Assembly: GCF_023630175.1 (NCBI RefSeq)
Contig: NZ_JALLIN010000025.1
Coordinates: 48,553-112,552 of the forward strand
Length of the DNA: 64,000 nt
Reading direction: 5' to 3'
Origin: Streptomyces cellostaticus
GTDB lineage: Bacteria; Actinomycetota; Actinomycetes; Streptomycetales; Streptomycetaceae
Below, in pieces: positions 1-8,534 of the stretch. Position numbers and translations under genes: made by a program. A model generated the notes under the pieces. The model was given only the letters and a program-made list of their open reading frames with translations. It had not been told where the DNA came from and ran no database searches. Position 1 is the stretch's first letter. Each line of letters starts with the position of its first letter.

Positions 1-122
1 TCGATCTCCCCCTGCACGGTCCGCCTGCCGCCGGCCTGCTTGGCCCAGCCGTGGAAGTCGGTGCCGTCGTAGGACAGGTCGAGGCGGATGCGTACGTGTC
101 CGGGCTGTACTTCGTCACTCAC
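1..122 (-). CDS. truA: tRNA pseudouridine synthase A, N-terminal part (runs off the window)
   Basis: The first 40 codons are visible; the rest lies left of base 1. TruA converts uridines 38-40 of the tRNA anticodon arm to pseudouridine. The reading LDLSYDGTDFHGWAKQ is the typical TruA N-terminus, and the catalytic Asp lies beyond the edge. The GTG start at 122 has a GAGAGGA ribosome site 7 nt upstream. It follows rplQ with a strong hairpin between them, as is usual in actinobacteria. Confidence 0.85.
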   Translation of the reverse strand, partial: MSDEVQPGHVRIRLDLSYDGTDFHGWAKQAGGRRTVQGEI

Positions 123-142
123 ACAGGAATCCTCTCAAGTAC

Positions 143-182
143 GCGAAAGCGGGCCCGCCCCGGAGGGCGGACCCGCTTCGCG
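143..182 (-). terminator. Hairpin between rplQ and truA
   Basis: Near-perfect inverted repeat (GCGAAAGCGGGCCCGCC against GGCGGACCCGCTTCGC) just after the rplQ stop and before the truA start. There is no U-tract, as is common in Streptomyces. It probably terminates or attenuates the alpha operon. Confidence 0.6.
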
Positions 183-196
183 CGTCAGGCAGAGCC

Positions 197-700
197 TCAG
201 GCGTCCTTGCTGCCTTCGCCGGCCGCGTCCGCGGCGGGCTCGGCCGGAGCCTCGGTGGTCTCCTGGGCCTTGGCCTCGTCCGACTCCTTGACCGCACGCT
301 TGGTGGCGGCCTCGGCCTCACCCACGGCCTTCTGCTGCACCGTCAGCGCCTCGACCAGCTCGATGACGGCCATGGGCGCGTTGTCGCCACGGCGGTTACC
401 GATCTTGGTGATGCGGGTGTAGCCACCGGGACGGTTCTCGTAGCGCGGGCCGATCTCGGTGAAGAGCGTGTGGACGACGCTCTTGTCCGTGATCACCTGG
501 AGCACCTGGCGGCGGTTGTGAAGGTCGCCCTTCTTCGCCTTGGTGACCAGACGCTCGGCGTACGGGCGCAGGCGGCGGGCCTTCGCCTCGGTGGTGGTGA
601 TGCGGCCGTGCTCGAAGAGCGCCTTCGCGAGGTTCGCGAGGAGCAGCTTCTCGTGCGCGGCGCTGCCGCCCAGACGGGCACCCTTGGTGGGCTTCGGCAT
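197..700 (-). CDS. rplQ: Large subunit ribosomal protein L17
   Basis: L17 binds 23S rRNA near the polypeptide exit on the back of the 50S subunit. The body begins MPKPTKGARLGGSAAHEKLL and continues through the conserved TTTEAKARRLRPYAERLVTKAK stretch (about residues 36-55; quoted part shortened in the gene). At 167 aa it is longer than the E. coli protein (about 127 aa) because of an Ala/Glu-rich tail after residue 120. It is the last r-protein of the alpha operon, downstream of rpoA. Confidence 0.95.
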   Translation of the reverse strand: MPKPTKGARLGGSAAHEKLLLANLAKALFEHGRITTTEAKARRLRPYAERLVTKAKKGDLHNRRQVLQVITDKSVVHTLFTEIGPRYENRPGGYTRITKIGNRRGDNAPMAVIELVEALTVQQKAVGEAEAATKRAVKESDEAKAQETTEAPAEPAADAAGEGSKDA

Positions 701-779
701 TGTTCTTCTCCTGTGTGTCTGCCCCGGCCGTATCAGGTACCGGGGTCAGTATCCGAGCAGACGGTTGTCTGTCGGAGAT

Positions 780-802
780 CCGGGGCCGCTTGCCGGCCCC
801 GG
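780..802 (-). terminator. Stem-loop in the rpoA-rplQ gap
   Basis: Perfect 8-bp inverted repeat CCGGGGCC/GGCCCCGG with a 7-nt loop in the 191-nt gap between rpoA and rplQ. It could be an attenuator or RNA processing site. No U-tract is seen. Confidence 0.35.
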
Positions 803-891
803 AAGGGCCCGCGCCCCCGGGGGGACGCGGGGCGCCGCGTGACCCGCCGGAACGGGTACGCGGCCGCAGAACCGGCCTCCTCGCGGAGGGC

Positions 892-1914
892 TCAGTACTG
901 CTCGGTCTCCACGAAACCCGCGTCCGCGTCGTCGTCCGCCCCGAAGGCGTCCGCGGCGGCGGTCGGGTCGAATCCGGGCGGGCTGTCCTTCAGGGCCAGG
1001 CCCATGCCGGCCAGCTTCGCCTTGACCTCGTCGATGGACTTCGCACCGAAGTTGCGGATGTCCAGGAGATCGGCCTCGGAGCGGGCGACGAGCTCACCCA
1101 CGGAGTGGATGCCCTCGCGCTTGAGGCAGTTGTACGACCGAACGGTGAGCTCGAGCTCCTCGATCGGCAGGGCCAGGTCGGCGGCCAGGGCGGCGTCCGT
1201 CGGGGACGGGCCCATGTCGATGCCCTCGGCGTCGATGTTCAGCTCGCGGGCGAGACCGAACAGCTCGACCAGGGTCTTGCCGGCGGAGGCCATGGCGTCA
1301 CGGGGACGCATCGCCTGCTTGGTCTCGACGTCGACGATCAGCTTGTCGAAGTCGGTGCGCTGCTCGACACGGGTGGCCTCGACCTTGTACGTGACCTTGA
1401 GCACCGGCGAGTAGATGGAGTCGACCGGGATACGGCCGATCTCCTGGCCCACCTGCTTGTTCTGCACGGCGGAGACGTAGCCGCGACCGCGCTCGACGGT
1501 CAGCTCCATCTCCAGCTTGCCCTTGCCGTTGAGCGTGGCGAGGACGAGGTCGGGGTTGTGCACCTCGACACCGGCCGGGGGCGCGATGTCGGCGGCGGTG
1601 ACCATGCCCGGGCCCTGCTTGCGCAGGTACATCACGACCGGCTCGTCGTGCTCCGAGGAGACGACGAGCTGCTTGATGTTGAGGATCAGGTCGGTGACGT
1701 CCTCCTTGACGCCCGGCACGGTGGTGAACTCGTGCAGGACGCCGTCGATGCGGATGCTGGTGACAGCGGCACCGGGGATCGACGACAGGAGGGTGCGGCG
1801 GAGCGAGTTGCCGAGGGTGTAGCCGAAGCCCGGCTCCAGCGGCTCGATCACGAACCGGGAGCGGAACTCGTCGACGACCTCTTCGGTCAACGAGGGACGC
1901 TGAGCGATCAGCAT
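892..1914 (-). CDS. rpoA: RNA polymerase alpha subunit
   Basis: 340 aa, the normal actinobacterial length. The alpha N-terminal domain (about residues 1-230) dimerises and nucleates core enzyme assembly; the motif GFGYTLGNSLRRTLLSSIPG near residues 28-47 is diagnostic. An acidic linker leads to the alpha C-terminal domain (about 245-310), which holds the helix-hairpin-helix LLDIRNFGAKSIDEVKAKL that contacts UP elements and activators. The gene lies between rpsK and rplQ in the alpha operon, starting at an ATG. Confidence 0.98.
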   Translation of the reverse strand: MLIAQRPSLTEEVVDEFRSRFVIEPLEPGFGYTLGNSLRRTLLSSIPGAAVTSIRIDGVLHEFTTVPGVKEDVTDLILNIKQLVVSSEHDEPVVMYLRKQGPGMVTAADIAPPAGVEVHNPDLVLATLNGKGKLEMELTVERGRGYVSAVQNKQVGQEIGRIPVDSIYSPVLKVTYKVEATRVEQRTDFDKLIVDVETKQAMRPRDAMASAGKTLVELFGLARELNIDAEGIDMGPSPTDAALAADLALPIEELELTVRSYNCLKREGIHSVGELVARSEADLLDIRNFGAKSIDEVKAKLAGMGLALKDSPPGFDPTAAADAFGADDDADAGFVETEQY

Positions 1915-2059
1915 GTGTGGATCAGATCCTTCATTCGTGGACGCCCGCTATTTGACGCCCGACGGAAACCGCGCCCGTGAGAAGCGCGGGTACTGCAAGG
2001 GTACGGGCGGTACGCCCCTTACGGAGCAGTACCGCCCGGATCCCGAGAACAGCCTGGCC

Positions 2060-2464
2060 TCAGACGCGGCGGCGCTTCGGCGGGCGGCAGCCGTTGTGCG
2101 GGGTCGGGGTGACGTCCTGGATGGAGCCGACCTCGAGGCCCGTGGCCTGCAGGGAACGGATCGCGGTCTCACGACCGGAGCCCGGGCCCTTGACGAACAC
2201 GTCGACCTTGCGCATGCCGTGCTCCTGCGCGCGGCGGGCGGCCGACTCGGCGGCCATCTGCGCGGCGAACGGCGTGGACTTCCGGGAGCCCTTGAAGCCG
2301 ACGTGGCCGGCGGAGGCCCAGGAGATCACGTTGCCGGACGGGTCCGTGATCGAGACGATGGTGTTGTTGAACGTGCTCTTGATGTGCGCGTGGCCGTGAG
2401 CGACGTTCTTCTTTTCCTTGCGGCGCACCTTCTTGGCAGCGCCCTGACGACCCTTGGGGGGCAT
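2060..2464 (-). CDS. rpsK: Small subunit ribosomal protein S11
   Basis: S11 sits on the 30S platform near the E site and the Shine-Dalgarno helix. It is 134 aa with a basic N-terminus (MPPKGRQGAAKKVRRKEKK) and the conserved core HIKSTFNNTIVSITDPSGN. The C-terminus ends in the basic tail typical of the family. It lies between rpsM and rpoA, 70 nt after rpsM. Confidence 0.97.
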   Translation of the reverse strand: MPPKGRQGAAKKVRRKEKKNVAHGHAHIKSTFNNTIVSITDPSGNVISWASAGHVGFKGSRKSTPFAAQMAAESAARRAQEHGMRKVDVFVKGPGSGRETAIRSLQATGLEVGSIQDVTPTPHNGCRPPKRRRV

Positions 2465-2534
2465 CTACAAACTCCTACGGGGAGGTGGTCGGTCCTACAG
2501 CGAAGACCGCTGATGAAGCGTTGTCCGCTGAGGA

Positions 2535-2915
2535 CTACTTCTTGCCCGGCTTCTTCTTGCCGGCGATGGCGCGACGCGGGCCCTTGCGGGTACGAGCGTT
2601 CGTGCTGGTGCGCTGACCGCGGACGGGCAGACCGCGACGGTGACGCAGACCCTGGTAGCAGCCGATCTCGACCTTGCGGCGGATGTCGGCCTGGATCTCG
2701 CGACGGAGGTCACCCTCGGTCTTGATGTTGTTGTCGACGTACTCGCGGATCGCGACCAGCTGCTCTTCGGTCAGGTCACGGACGCGGGTGTTCGGGTCGA
2801 TGCCGGTCTCGGCCAGCGTCTGCTGGGAGAGGGTCCGGCCGATGCCGAACACATAGGTGAGGGCGACCTCCACGCGCTTTTCGCGCGGGATGTCAACACC
2901 GGAAACGCGTGCCAT
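2535..2915 (-). CDS. rpsM: Small subunit ribosomal protein S13
   Basis: S13 forms part of the 30S head and makes intersubunit bridges to L5 and 23S rRNA. The 126-aa protein starts MARVSGVDIPREKRVEVALT and contains the signature CYQGLRHRRGLPVRGQRT. It ends in a lysine-rich tail (KKKPGKK) that reaches toward the P-site tRNA. It follows rpmJ and precedes rpsK. Confidence 0.97.
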   Translation of the reverse strand: MARVSGVDIPREKRVEVALTYVFGIGRTLSQQTLAETGIDPNTRVRDLTEEQLVAIREYVDNNIKTEGDLRREIQADIRRKVEIGCYQGLRHRRGLPVRGQRTSTNARTRKGPRRAIAGKKKPGKK

Positions 2916-3106
2916 TCAATGGCTCCTGGTGATTCTTCGGAGGTCTTCCGCAGAACCGGTTCCCTGCCCGCCGTACCAGGTACGGACCGGGTCCCCGGCC
3001 TCCGAACCGGGGGTGTCGAGCCCGCGAGGACTCGGGTTCTGCGTATGAACAATTCAGCTCGCGTCGCGCGAAACTCTGCGATGGGTGCAGAGGGATCGGT
3101 CGTGCG

Positions 3107-3220
3107 TCAGCCCTGGCGCTGCTTGTGGCGCGGGTTCTCGCAGATGACCATGACCCGACCGTGACGGCGGATCACCCTGCACTTGTCGCAGATCTTCTTG
3201 ACGCTCGGCTTGACCTTCAT
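3107..3220 (-). CDS. rpmJ: Large subunit ribosomal protein L36
   Basis: A 37-residue protein beginning MKVKPSVKKICDKCRVIRRH. It has the zinc ribbon ligands C11, C14, C27 and H32, so it is the zinc-containing (C+) form. Longer upstream reading is possible in frame, but this ATG gives exactly the family length. It is placed between infA and rpsM, the standard actinobacterial order. Confidence 0.95.
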   Translation of the reverse strand: MKVKPSVKKICDKCRVIRRHGRVMVICENPRHKQRQG

Positions 3221-3278
3221 TGGTGAGGTTCTCCGGGTCAGTGCCATCGCTCCGGGAGGCCCGGGGCGCGGGCAAGAT

Positions 3279-3500
3279 CTACTTGTACCGGTAGACGATC
3301 CGGCCACGCGTCAGGTCGTACGGAGACAGCTCCACCACGACCCGGTCGTCAGGGAGGATGCGGATGTAGTGCATACGCATCTTGCCGCTGATGTGTGCCA
3401 GGACCTGGTGGCCGTTCTGGAGCTCGACCTTGAACATGGCGTTCGGCAGAGACTCGACGACAGTGCCCTCGATCTCGATGGCACCTTGCTTCTTGGCCAC
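3279..3500 (-). CDS. infA: Translation initiation factor IF-1
   Basis: 73 aa, a single OB-fold that binds the 30S A site and helps IF-2 and IF-3 during initiation. The GTG at 3500 gives the standard start VAKKQGAIEIEGTVVESLPN; an in-frame upstream ATG would add 26 non-family residues. The conserved GKMRMHYIRILPDDRVVVEL and the ending GRIVYRYK are present. It is followed by rpmJ, and a candidate promoter lies upstream. Confidence 0.95.
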   Translation of the reverse strand: MAKKQGAIEIEGTVVESLPNAMFKVELQNGHQVLAHISGKMRMHYIRILPDDRVVVELSPYDLTRGRIVYRYK

Positions 3501-3603
3501 GCTTCGCCCTTCGAATCGACTACCTTGATCGACTCTCTCCATCACCCCGAAGGGCGAGCGGCGAGCGCATGCGGACATGCGGGTGCACGAGAGCCGACGA
3601 GTC

Positions 3604-3633
3604 AGTCTACGTCAGCGCACCCGGAAACACGAA
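3604..3633 (-). promoter_or_regulatory. Candidate promoter for infA-rpmJ-rpsM-rpsK-rpoA
   Basis: A good -10 hexamer TAGACT lies 18 nt from a weaker -35 TTCGTG in the 211-nt gap between map and infA. The transcript would start near 3597, about 97 nt before the infA start codon. Confidence 0.35.
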
Positions 3634-3711
3634 TCGAGACAGTCTGCCCCGTGCCGGTGATCCCTACGCCGCCGGATCGGGAACCGGCGGCCGCGGGCGG
3701 GCGGCCGGCCG

Positions 3712-4548
3712 TCAGGCGAGCGGGTCGGGGGCGGCCGTGACGCCGTACTCGGCCAGCTTGGCCCGGCCGCAGTCGGGCGCCGTCAGCACCAGCGGGCCCT
3801 GCTCGGTCAGGGCGACCGAGTGCTCCCAGTGCGAGGACCAGGTGCCGTCCGTGGTGATCACGGTCCAGTCGTCCGACAGGACCTCCGTGCGGGGGGTGCC
3901 GAGGGAGACCATCGGCTCGATCGCGAGGCAGAAGCCCGGCACCAGCTTGGGGCCCTTCCCGCGCCGGCGGTCGACGTAGTTCAGCAGGTGCGGGTCCATG
4001 TGCATCTCGGTGCCGATGCCGTGGCCGCCGTAGTCCTCGATGATCCCGTACTTGCCGCCACCGGGCTTGGGCTGGCGGCGGATGTACGTCTCGATGGCAC
4101 GGGAGACGTCGACGAGCCGGCTGCCCTGCTTCATGGCCGCGATGCCGGCCCACATCGACTCCTCGGTCACCCGGGAGAGCTCGGTCAGCTCCGGGGCGTG
4201 ACCGGAGCCCACGAAGGCCGTGTAGGCGGCGTCACCGTGCCAGCCGTCGATGATGGCGCCGCAGTCGATGGAGATCATGTCGCCGTCCTTCAGGACGACG
4301 TCGTCGGACGGGATGCCGTGGACCACCACCTCGTTCACCGAGGTGCAGATGGTCGCGGGGAAACCGCCGTAGCCGAGGAAGTTCGACTTGGCACCGTGCT
4401 CGGCGAGCACCTTCCGGGCGACCTCGTCCAGGTCCCTGGTGCTGGCACCGGGTACCGCGGCCTCCCGGGTGGCCGCGTGGATGGCGGCGACGACCAGCCC
4501 CGCCGCACGCATCTTGGCGATCTGCTCGGGGCTCTTGATCTGCACCAT
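3712..4548 (-). CDS. map: Methionine aminopeptidase, type I
   Basis: Removes the initiator methionine from new proteins after deformylation. It is 278 aa and starts MVQIKSPEQIAKMRAAGLVV. The pita-bread metal ligands are visible: Asp in SIDCGAIIDG, Asp in WHGDAAYTAF, His in GYGGHGIGTEMH, Glu in LAIEPMVSLG, and Glu in the C-terminal ALTEQGPLVL. There is no N-terminal SH3-type extension. It is clustered with adk and secY, as in most bacteria. Confidence 0.95.
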   Translation of the reverse strand: MVQIKSPEQIAKMRAAGLVVAAIHAATREAAVPGASTRDLDEVARKVLAEHGAKSNFLGYGGFPATICTSVNEVVVHGIPSDDVVLKDGDMISIDCGAIIDGWHGDAAYTAFVGSGHAPELTELSRVTEESMWAGIAAMKQGSRLVDVSRAIETYIRRQPKPGGGKYGIIEDYGGHGIGTEMHMDPHLLNYVDRRRGKGPKLVPGFCLAIEPMVSLGTPRTEVLSDDWTVITTDGTWSSHWEHSVALTEQGPLVLTAPDCGRAKLAEYGVTAAPDPLA

Positions 4549-4647
4549 GGGGGCCTGCGCTCTCCGTCACTCACGTCGGCTGGGTTACGTACACAACACT
4601 ACGGCCGCGACGCCCGGGAGGGCGCCGCGGCCGGAAAGGACCGCGAT

Positions 4648-5313
4648 CTACTTGTTCTCGGCCTTCTCGCGCTTCAGCGCCTCGAGCGCCCGCTCGGTGA
4701 TCTCGTCCACCGGGCCCAGCGAGGAGATCGTGCGGACCAGGCCCTGCGACTTGTAGTAGTCGATGATCGGCTCGGTCTGCGTGTGGTAGACCTCCAGCCG
4801 CGTGCGGACGGTCTCCTCGGAGTCGTCGTCGCGCTGGTAGAGCTCACCGCCGCAGACGTCGCAGACGCCCTCCCGCTTCGCCGGGCTGTACGTCACGTGG
4901 AACACGTGGGACGAGTCGTTGCGGCAGATGCGCCGGCCGGCGATCCGCTTGACGACCTCCTCCTCCGGGACCTCCAGGTCCAGGACGGCGTCCAGCTTGA
5001 TGCTCTCCGACTCCAGCAGCTCGTCCAGCGCCCCGGCCTGGGAGACGTTGCGGGGGAAGCCGTCCAGCAGGAAGCCGTTCTCCGCGTCGGGCTGCTCCAT
5101 GCGGTCCTTGGCCATCGCGATGGTGACCTCGTCGGGTACGAGGTTCCCCGCGTCCATGTAGGACTTCGCGAGCCTGCCCAGCTCGGTCTGCCGGCTGATG
5201 TTCGCGCGGAAGAGGTCACCCGTCGAGATGTGCGGGATGCCCAGCTTCTCGGCGAGTCGGACGGCTTGCGTTCCCTTACCGGCACCCGGCGGCCCGACGA
5301 GGACGATACGCAT
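4648..5313 (-). CDS. adk: Adenylate kinase
   Basis: Interconverts ATP+AMP and 2 ADP. It is 221 aa with the P-loop GPPGAGKGTQ at about residues 7-16, the DGFPRN motif, and a long LID domain. The LID carries Cys (RRIC), His (SSHVFH) and CDVC, which would make a structural zinc site as in Gram-positive enzymes. The ATG start overlaps the secY stop by one base (TGATG), so translation is probably coupled. Confidence 0.96.
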   Translation of the reverse strand: MRIVLVGPPGAGKGTQAVRLAEKLGIPHISTGDLFRANISRQTELGRLAKSYMDAGNLVPDEVTIAMAKDRMEQPDAENGFLLDGFPRNVSQAGALDELLESESIKLDAVLDLEVPEEEVVKRIAGRRICRNDSSHVFHVTYSPAKREGVCDVCGGELYQRDDDSEETVRTRLEVYHTQTEPIIDYYKSQGLVRTISSLGPVDEITERALEALKREKAENK

Positions 5314-6626
5314 CAGCGGAGGAACCCTTCGTAATTGCGCTGCTGAAGCTGGCTCTCGATCTGCTTCACCGTCTCGAGGCCGACACCCACGATGATGAGG
5401 ATGCTGGTCCCGCCGAACGGGAAGTTCTGGCTTGCCCCGAAGCCCACCAACGCCATTGTCGGTACGAGAGCGATCAGACCCAGATACAGCGAACCCGGCC
5501 AGGTGATCCGGTTGAGCACGTAGCTGAGGTACTCAGCGGTCGGTCGGCCAGCCCGGATGCCCGGGATGAAGCCACCATACTTCTTCATGTTGTCGGCGAC
5601 TTCCTCGGGGTTGAAGGAGATCGCCACGTAGAAGAACGCGAAGAAAACGATGAGCAAGAAGTACGAAGCGATGTAAATCGGGTGGTCGCCCTTGGTCAGG
5701 TTCTGCTCGACCCAGGTCTTCCAGCCCGACCTGCCCCCCGCGAACTGAGCGATCAGCGCCGGAATGTAGAGCAGCGACGAGGCGAAGATGACGGGAATCA
5801 CACCCGCCTGGTTCACCTTGAGCGGGATGTACGTGGACGTACCGCCGTAGGAGCGGCGACCGATCATGCGCTTCGCGTACTGCACCGGGATACGGCGCTG
5901 GGCCTGCTCGACGAAGACCACGAGCGCGACCATGACCAGACCGACCAGGATGACGGTGCCGAACTCGATCCAGCCGCCGGCCAGGGTGCCCTGCTTCTTG
6001 ATGGCCCACAGCGCGGACGGGAAGGTCGCGGCGATCGAGATGAACATCAGGATCGACATGCCGTTGCCGATGCCGCGGTCGGTGATCAGCTCACCGAGCC
6101 ACATGACGACGGCCGTGCCGGCGGTCATGCAGATGACCATCGTGATGGTGGTGAAGATCGCCTGGTCGGGAACGATCTGGCTGGCAACGGAGCAGCTTCC
6201 GAACAGGGCGCCGCTGCGTGCGGTGGCGACGAGACCGGTGCCCTGCAGGATGGCGAGCGCCACGGTCAGGTAGCGGGTGTACTGCGTGATCTTCGCGGTA
6301 CCCGCCTGGCCTTCCTTCTTCAGGGCCTCCAGACGCGGGATGACCACGGTCAGCAGCTGCAGAATGATGCTCGCCGTGATGTACGGCATGATGCCGAGCG
6401 CGAAGATCGTGATCTGGAGCAGCGCGCCACCGCTGAACATGTTGACGAGACCGAAGAGGCCCTGGTTGCCGGACGCCTCTTTCACACACGTCTGGACGGC
6501 CTTGTAGTTGACGCCGGGGATCGGGATGTGGGTACCGACCCGGTAGACCACGATGATTGCCAGCGTGAAGAGCAGCTTCTTGCGCAGGTCGGGCGTCCTG
6601 AACGCCCGGGCGAACGCGGTGAGCAC
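5313..6626 (-). CDS. secY: Protein translocase channel subunit SecY
   Basis: The pore of the SecYEG translocon. It is 437 aa with ten predicted membrane segments, from LLFTLAIIVVYRVGTHIPIP near the N-terminus to the last helix before NFPFGGTSILIIVGVGLETV. The GMSILMF and SYGGTSTYIPLKVNQAGVIP stretches are family signatures. A very strong hairpin separates it from rplO, so it may need its own promoter or read-through. It precedes adk with a 1-nt overlap. Confidence 0.97.
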   Translation of the reverse strand: MLTAFARAFRTPDLRKKLLFTLAIIVVYRVGTHIPIPGVNYKAVQTCVKEASGNQGLFGLVNMFSGGALLQITIFALGIMPYITASIILQLLTVVIPRLEALKKEGQAGTAKITQYTRYLTVALAILQGTGLVATARSGALFGSCSVASQIVPDQAIFTTITMVICMTAGTAVVMWLGELITDRGIGNGMSILMFISIAATFPSALWAIKKQGTLAGGWIEFGTVILVGLVMVALVVFVEQAQRRIPVQYAKRMIGRRSYGGTSTYIPLKVNQAGVIPVIFASSLLYIPALIAQFAGGRSGWKTWVEQNLTKGDHPIYIASYFLLIVFFAFFYVAISFNPEEVADNMKKYGGFIPGIRAGRPTAEYLSYVLNRITWPGSLYLGLIALVPTMALVGFGASQNFPFGGTSILIIVGVGLETVKQIESQLQQRNYEGFLR

Positions 6627-6782
6627 GGTGCCTCCTGCGACCCCCGCGCAACTGCGTCAAGGGTGACGGTCTTGAGGTTCGACGAATGAATAACGGTCAA
6701 CTGCCGCTCAGGGTGCCCCATGGGAAGCACCCAGTGAAAGTGGACAGTGCAGGCCACCTTACCGGCGAGACCACTGCCCTTG

Positions 6783-6835
6783 GAACGACCAACCGGGGAT
6801 ACCCCTTTTGTGGAGTATCCCCGGTCGGGTCGTTC
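6783..6835 (-). terminator. Strong hairpin between rplO and secY
   Basis: About 20 bp of near-perfect inverted repeat (GAACGACC..CCGGGGATAC against GTATCCCCGG..GGTCGTTC) right after the rplO stop. It is one of the strongest stems inside the superoperon and could end or reduce spc transcription before secY. Confidence 0.6.
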
Positions 6836-6859
6836 ACGTCATCGAGGAGCCTGAGGGGC

Positions 6860-7315
6860 TCAGACCAGCTCGGTGACCGTACCGCCGGCGGCGGTGATCT
6901 TCTCCTTGGCGGAGCCGGAGACGGCGTCGACCGTCACCTGCAGCGCCACGGAGACCTCGCCCTGGCCCAGGACCTTGACGAGGCTGTTCTTGCGAACGGC
7001 ACCCTTGGCCACCAGACCCTCGACGGTGACCTCGCCACCCTCGGGGTAGAGCGCGGCCAGCTTGTCGAGGTTCACGACCTGGTACTCGGTCTTGAACGGG
7101 TTCTTGAAGCCCTTCAGCTTCGGGAGGCGCATGTGGAGGGGCATCTGGCCACCCTCGAAGCGCTCCGGAACCTGGTAACGGGCCTTGGTGCCCTTGGTAC
7201 CACGACCGGCCGTCTTACCCTTCGACGCCTCACCACGACCCACACGGGTCTTGGCGGTCTTGGCGCCCGGGGCGGGACGGAGGTTGTGGATCTTCAGCGG
7301 GTTCTGCTCCGCCAT
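6860..7315 (-). CDS. rplO: Large subunit ribosomal protein L15
   Basis: 151 aa. An early-to-mid assembly protein whose long basic N-terminal arm threads through 23S rRNA. The N-terminal motif HNLRPAPGAKTAKTRVGRGE and the GGQMPLHMRLPKLKGFKNPF stretch (about residues 55-74) identify it. It starts 2 nt after the rpmD stop. Confidence 0.96.
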   Translation of the reverse strand: MAEQNPLKIHNLRPAPGAKTAKTRVGRGEASKGKTAGRGTKGTKARYQVPERFEGGQMPLHMRLPKLKGFKNPFKTEYQVVNLDKLAALYPEGGEVTVEGLVAKGAVRKNSLVKVLGQGEVSVALQVTVDAVSGSAKEKITAAGGTVTELV

Positions 7316-7317
7316 GA

Positions 7318-7500
7318 TCAGTCGACCTCCTCGACCGTCACGAGGTGGCGGACGGTGTGCACCATGCCGCGGAACTCGGGGCGGTCCTCCTTGACGACCT
7401 GCGTGTTGATGCCCTTGAGACCAAGGGAACGCAGGGTGTCACGGTGGTTCTGCTTGCTGCCGATGTAGGACTTGACCTGCGTGATCTTGAGCTGCGCCAT
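7318..7500 (-). CDS. rpmD: Large subunit ribosomal protein L30
   Basis: 60 aa, a small globular 50S protein starting MAQLKITQVKSYIGSKQNHR and containing the family motif TLRSLGLKGIN. The ATG at 7500 gives the normal length and sits directly behind rpsE (2-nt gap). It is too small to show further domains. Confidence 0.93.
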   Translation of the reverse strand: MAQLKITQVKSYIGSKQNHRDTLRSLGLKGINTQVVKEDRPEFRGMVHTVRHLVTVEEVD

Positions 7501-7502
7501 GA

Positions 7503-8108
7503 TTACGCACCCGCCCCGGCACGCGCACGCAGCAGGGCCGCGGGAGCGATGTCCTCGAGCGGCAGACCACGGCGGGCCGCGACCTCCTCGGGACGCTGCA
7601 GGCCCTTGAGGGCCGCAACGGTGGCGTGCACGATGTTGATCGCGTTGTCGGAGCCGAGCGACTTCGACAGGATGTCGTGGATACCGGCGCACTCGAGCAC
7701 GGCGCGCACCGGACCACCGGCGATAACACCGGTACCGGGGGACGCGGGCTTGAGCAGCACGACGCCGGCAGCCTTCTCACCCTGGATCGGGTGCGGGATG
7801 GTGCCCTGGATGCGGGGGACCTTGAAGAAGTGCTTCTTGGCCTCCTCCACACCCTTGGCGATGGCGGCCGGCACCTCCTTGGCCTTGCCGTATCCGACAC
7901 CCACGGTGCCGTCACCGTCGCCCACCACGACCAGCGCGGTGAAGCTGAAGCGACGACCACCCTTCACAACCTTGGCGACGCGGTTGATCGCGACGACGCG
8001 CTCAACGTACGCGGTCTTCTCGGCGGCAGCAGCGCCGCCGTCACGGCCCTTCCGGTCCCGCCGCTCGCCGCCACCGGCACCGCCACCGCGGCGCTGGGGT
8101 CCAGCCAT
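7503..8108 (-). CDS. rpsE: Small subunit ribosomal protein S5
   Basis: 201 aa. S5 lies at the mRNA entry and decoding side and affects fidelity. The double-stranded RNA-binding domain has the motif GGRRFSFTALVVVGDGDGTV, followed by the second domain with HDILSKSLGSDNAINIVHAT. An actinobacterial N-terminal extension rich in Gly/Arg (MAGPQRRGGGAGGGERRDRK) precedes the domain. Confidence 0.96.
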   Translation of the reverse strand: MAGPQRRGGGAGGGERRDRKGRDGGAAAAEKTAYVERVVAINRVAKVVKGGRRFSFTALVVVGDGDGTVGVGYGKAKEVPAAIAKGVEEAKKHFFKVPRIQGTIPHPIQGEKAAGVVLLKPASPGTGVIAGGPVRAVLECAGIHDILSKSLGSDNAINIVHATVAALKGLQRPEEVAARRGLPLEDIAPAALLRARAGAGA

Positions 8109-8147
8109 TGGAATTACCTCTCTTCGTTTCCGCTAGCTACGGCAGGC

Positions 8148-8531
8148 TCAGAACTTGAGCCCGGCTTCGCGGGCGGCGTCCGCCAGGGCGGCGATGCGCC
8201 CGGCGTACTGGTTGCCACCACGGTCGAACACGACAGCCTCGACACCGGCGGCCTTGGCGCGCTCGGCGACCAGGGCGCCGACCTGCTTGGCCTGCGAGGA
8301 CTTGTCGCCCTCGCCGCCGCGGACGGACGCGTCCAGGGTGGACGCGGACGCCAGGGTGTGGCCCTTGAGGTCGTCGATCACCTGCGCCACGATGTGGCGG
8401 TTGGAGCGGGTCACGACCAGACGGGGACGCTCCGCCGTACCGGCGATCCGCTTGCGGATCCGGATGTGACGGCGCTTGATCGCGGCGCGCTTGTAGGCGT
8501 CGCCCTTGAGGATCTTCTGCCCGTATGCCAT
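8148..8531 (-). CDS. rplR: Large subunit ribosomal protein L18
   Basis: 127 aa. Binds 5S rRNA in the central protuberance with L5. The sequence has the RLVVTRSNRHIVAQVIDDL strand and the C-terminal VVFDRGGNQYAGRIAALADA signature. It starts 3 nt after rplF, so translation is likely coupled. Confidence 0.95.
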   Translation of the reverse strand: MAYGQKILKGDAYKRAAIKRRHIRIRKRIAGTAERPRLVVTRSNRHIVAQVIDDLKGHTLASASTLDASVRGGEGDKSSQAKQVGALVAERAKAAGVEAVVFDRGGNQYAGRIAALADAAREAGLKF

Positions 8532-8534
8532 GGC

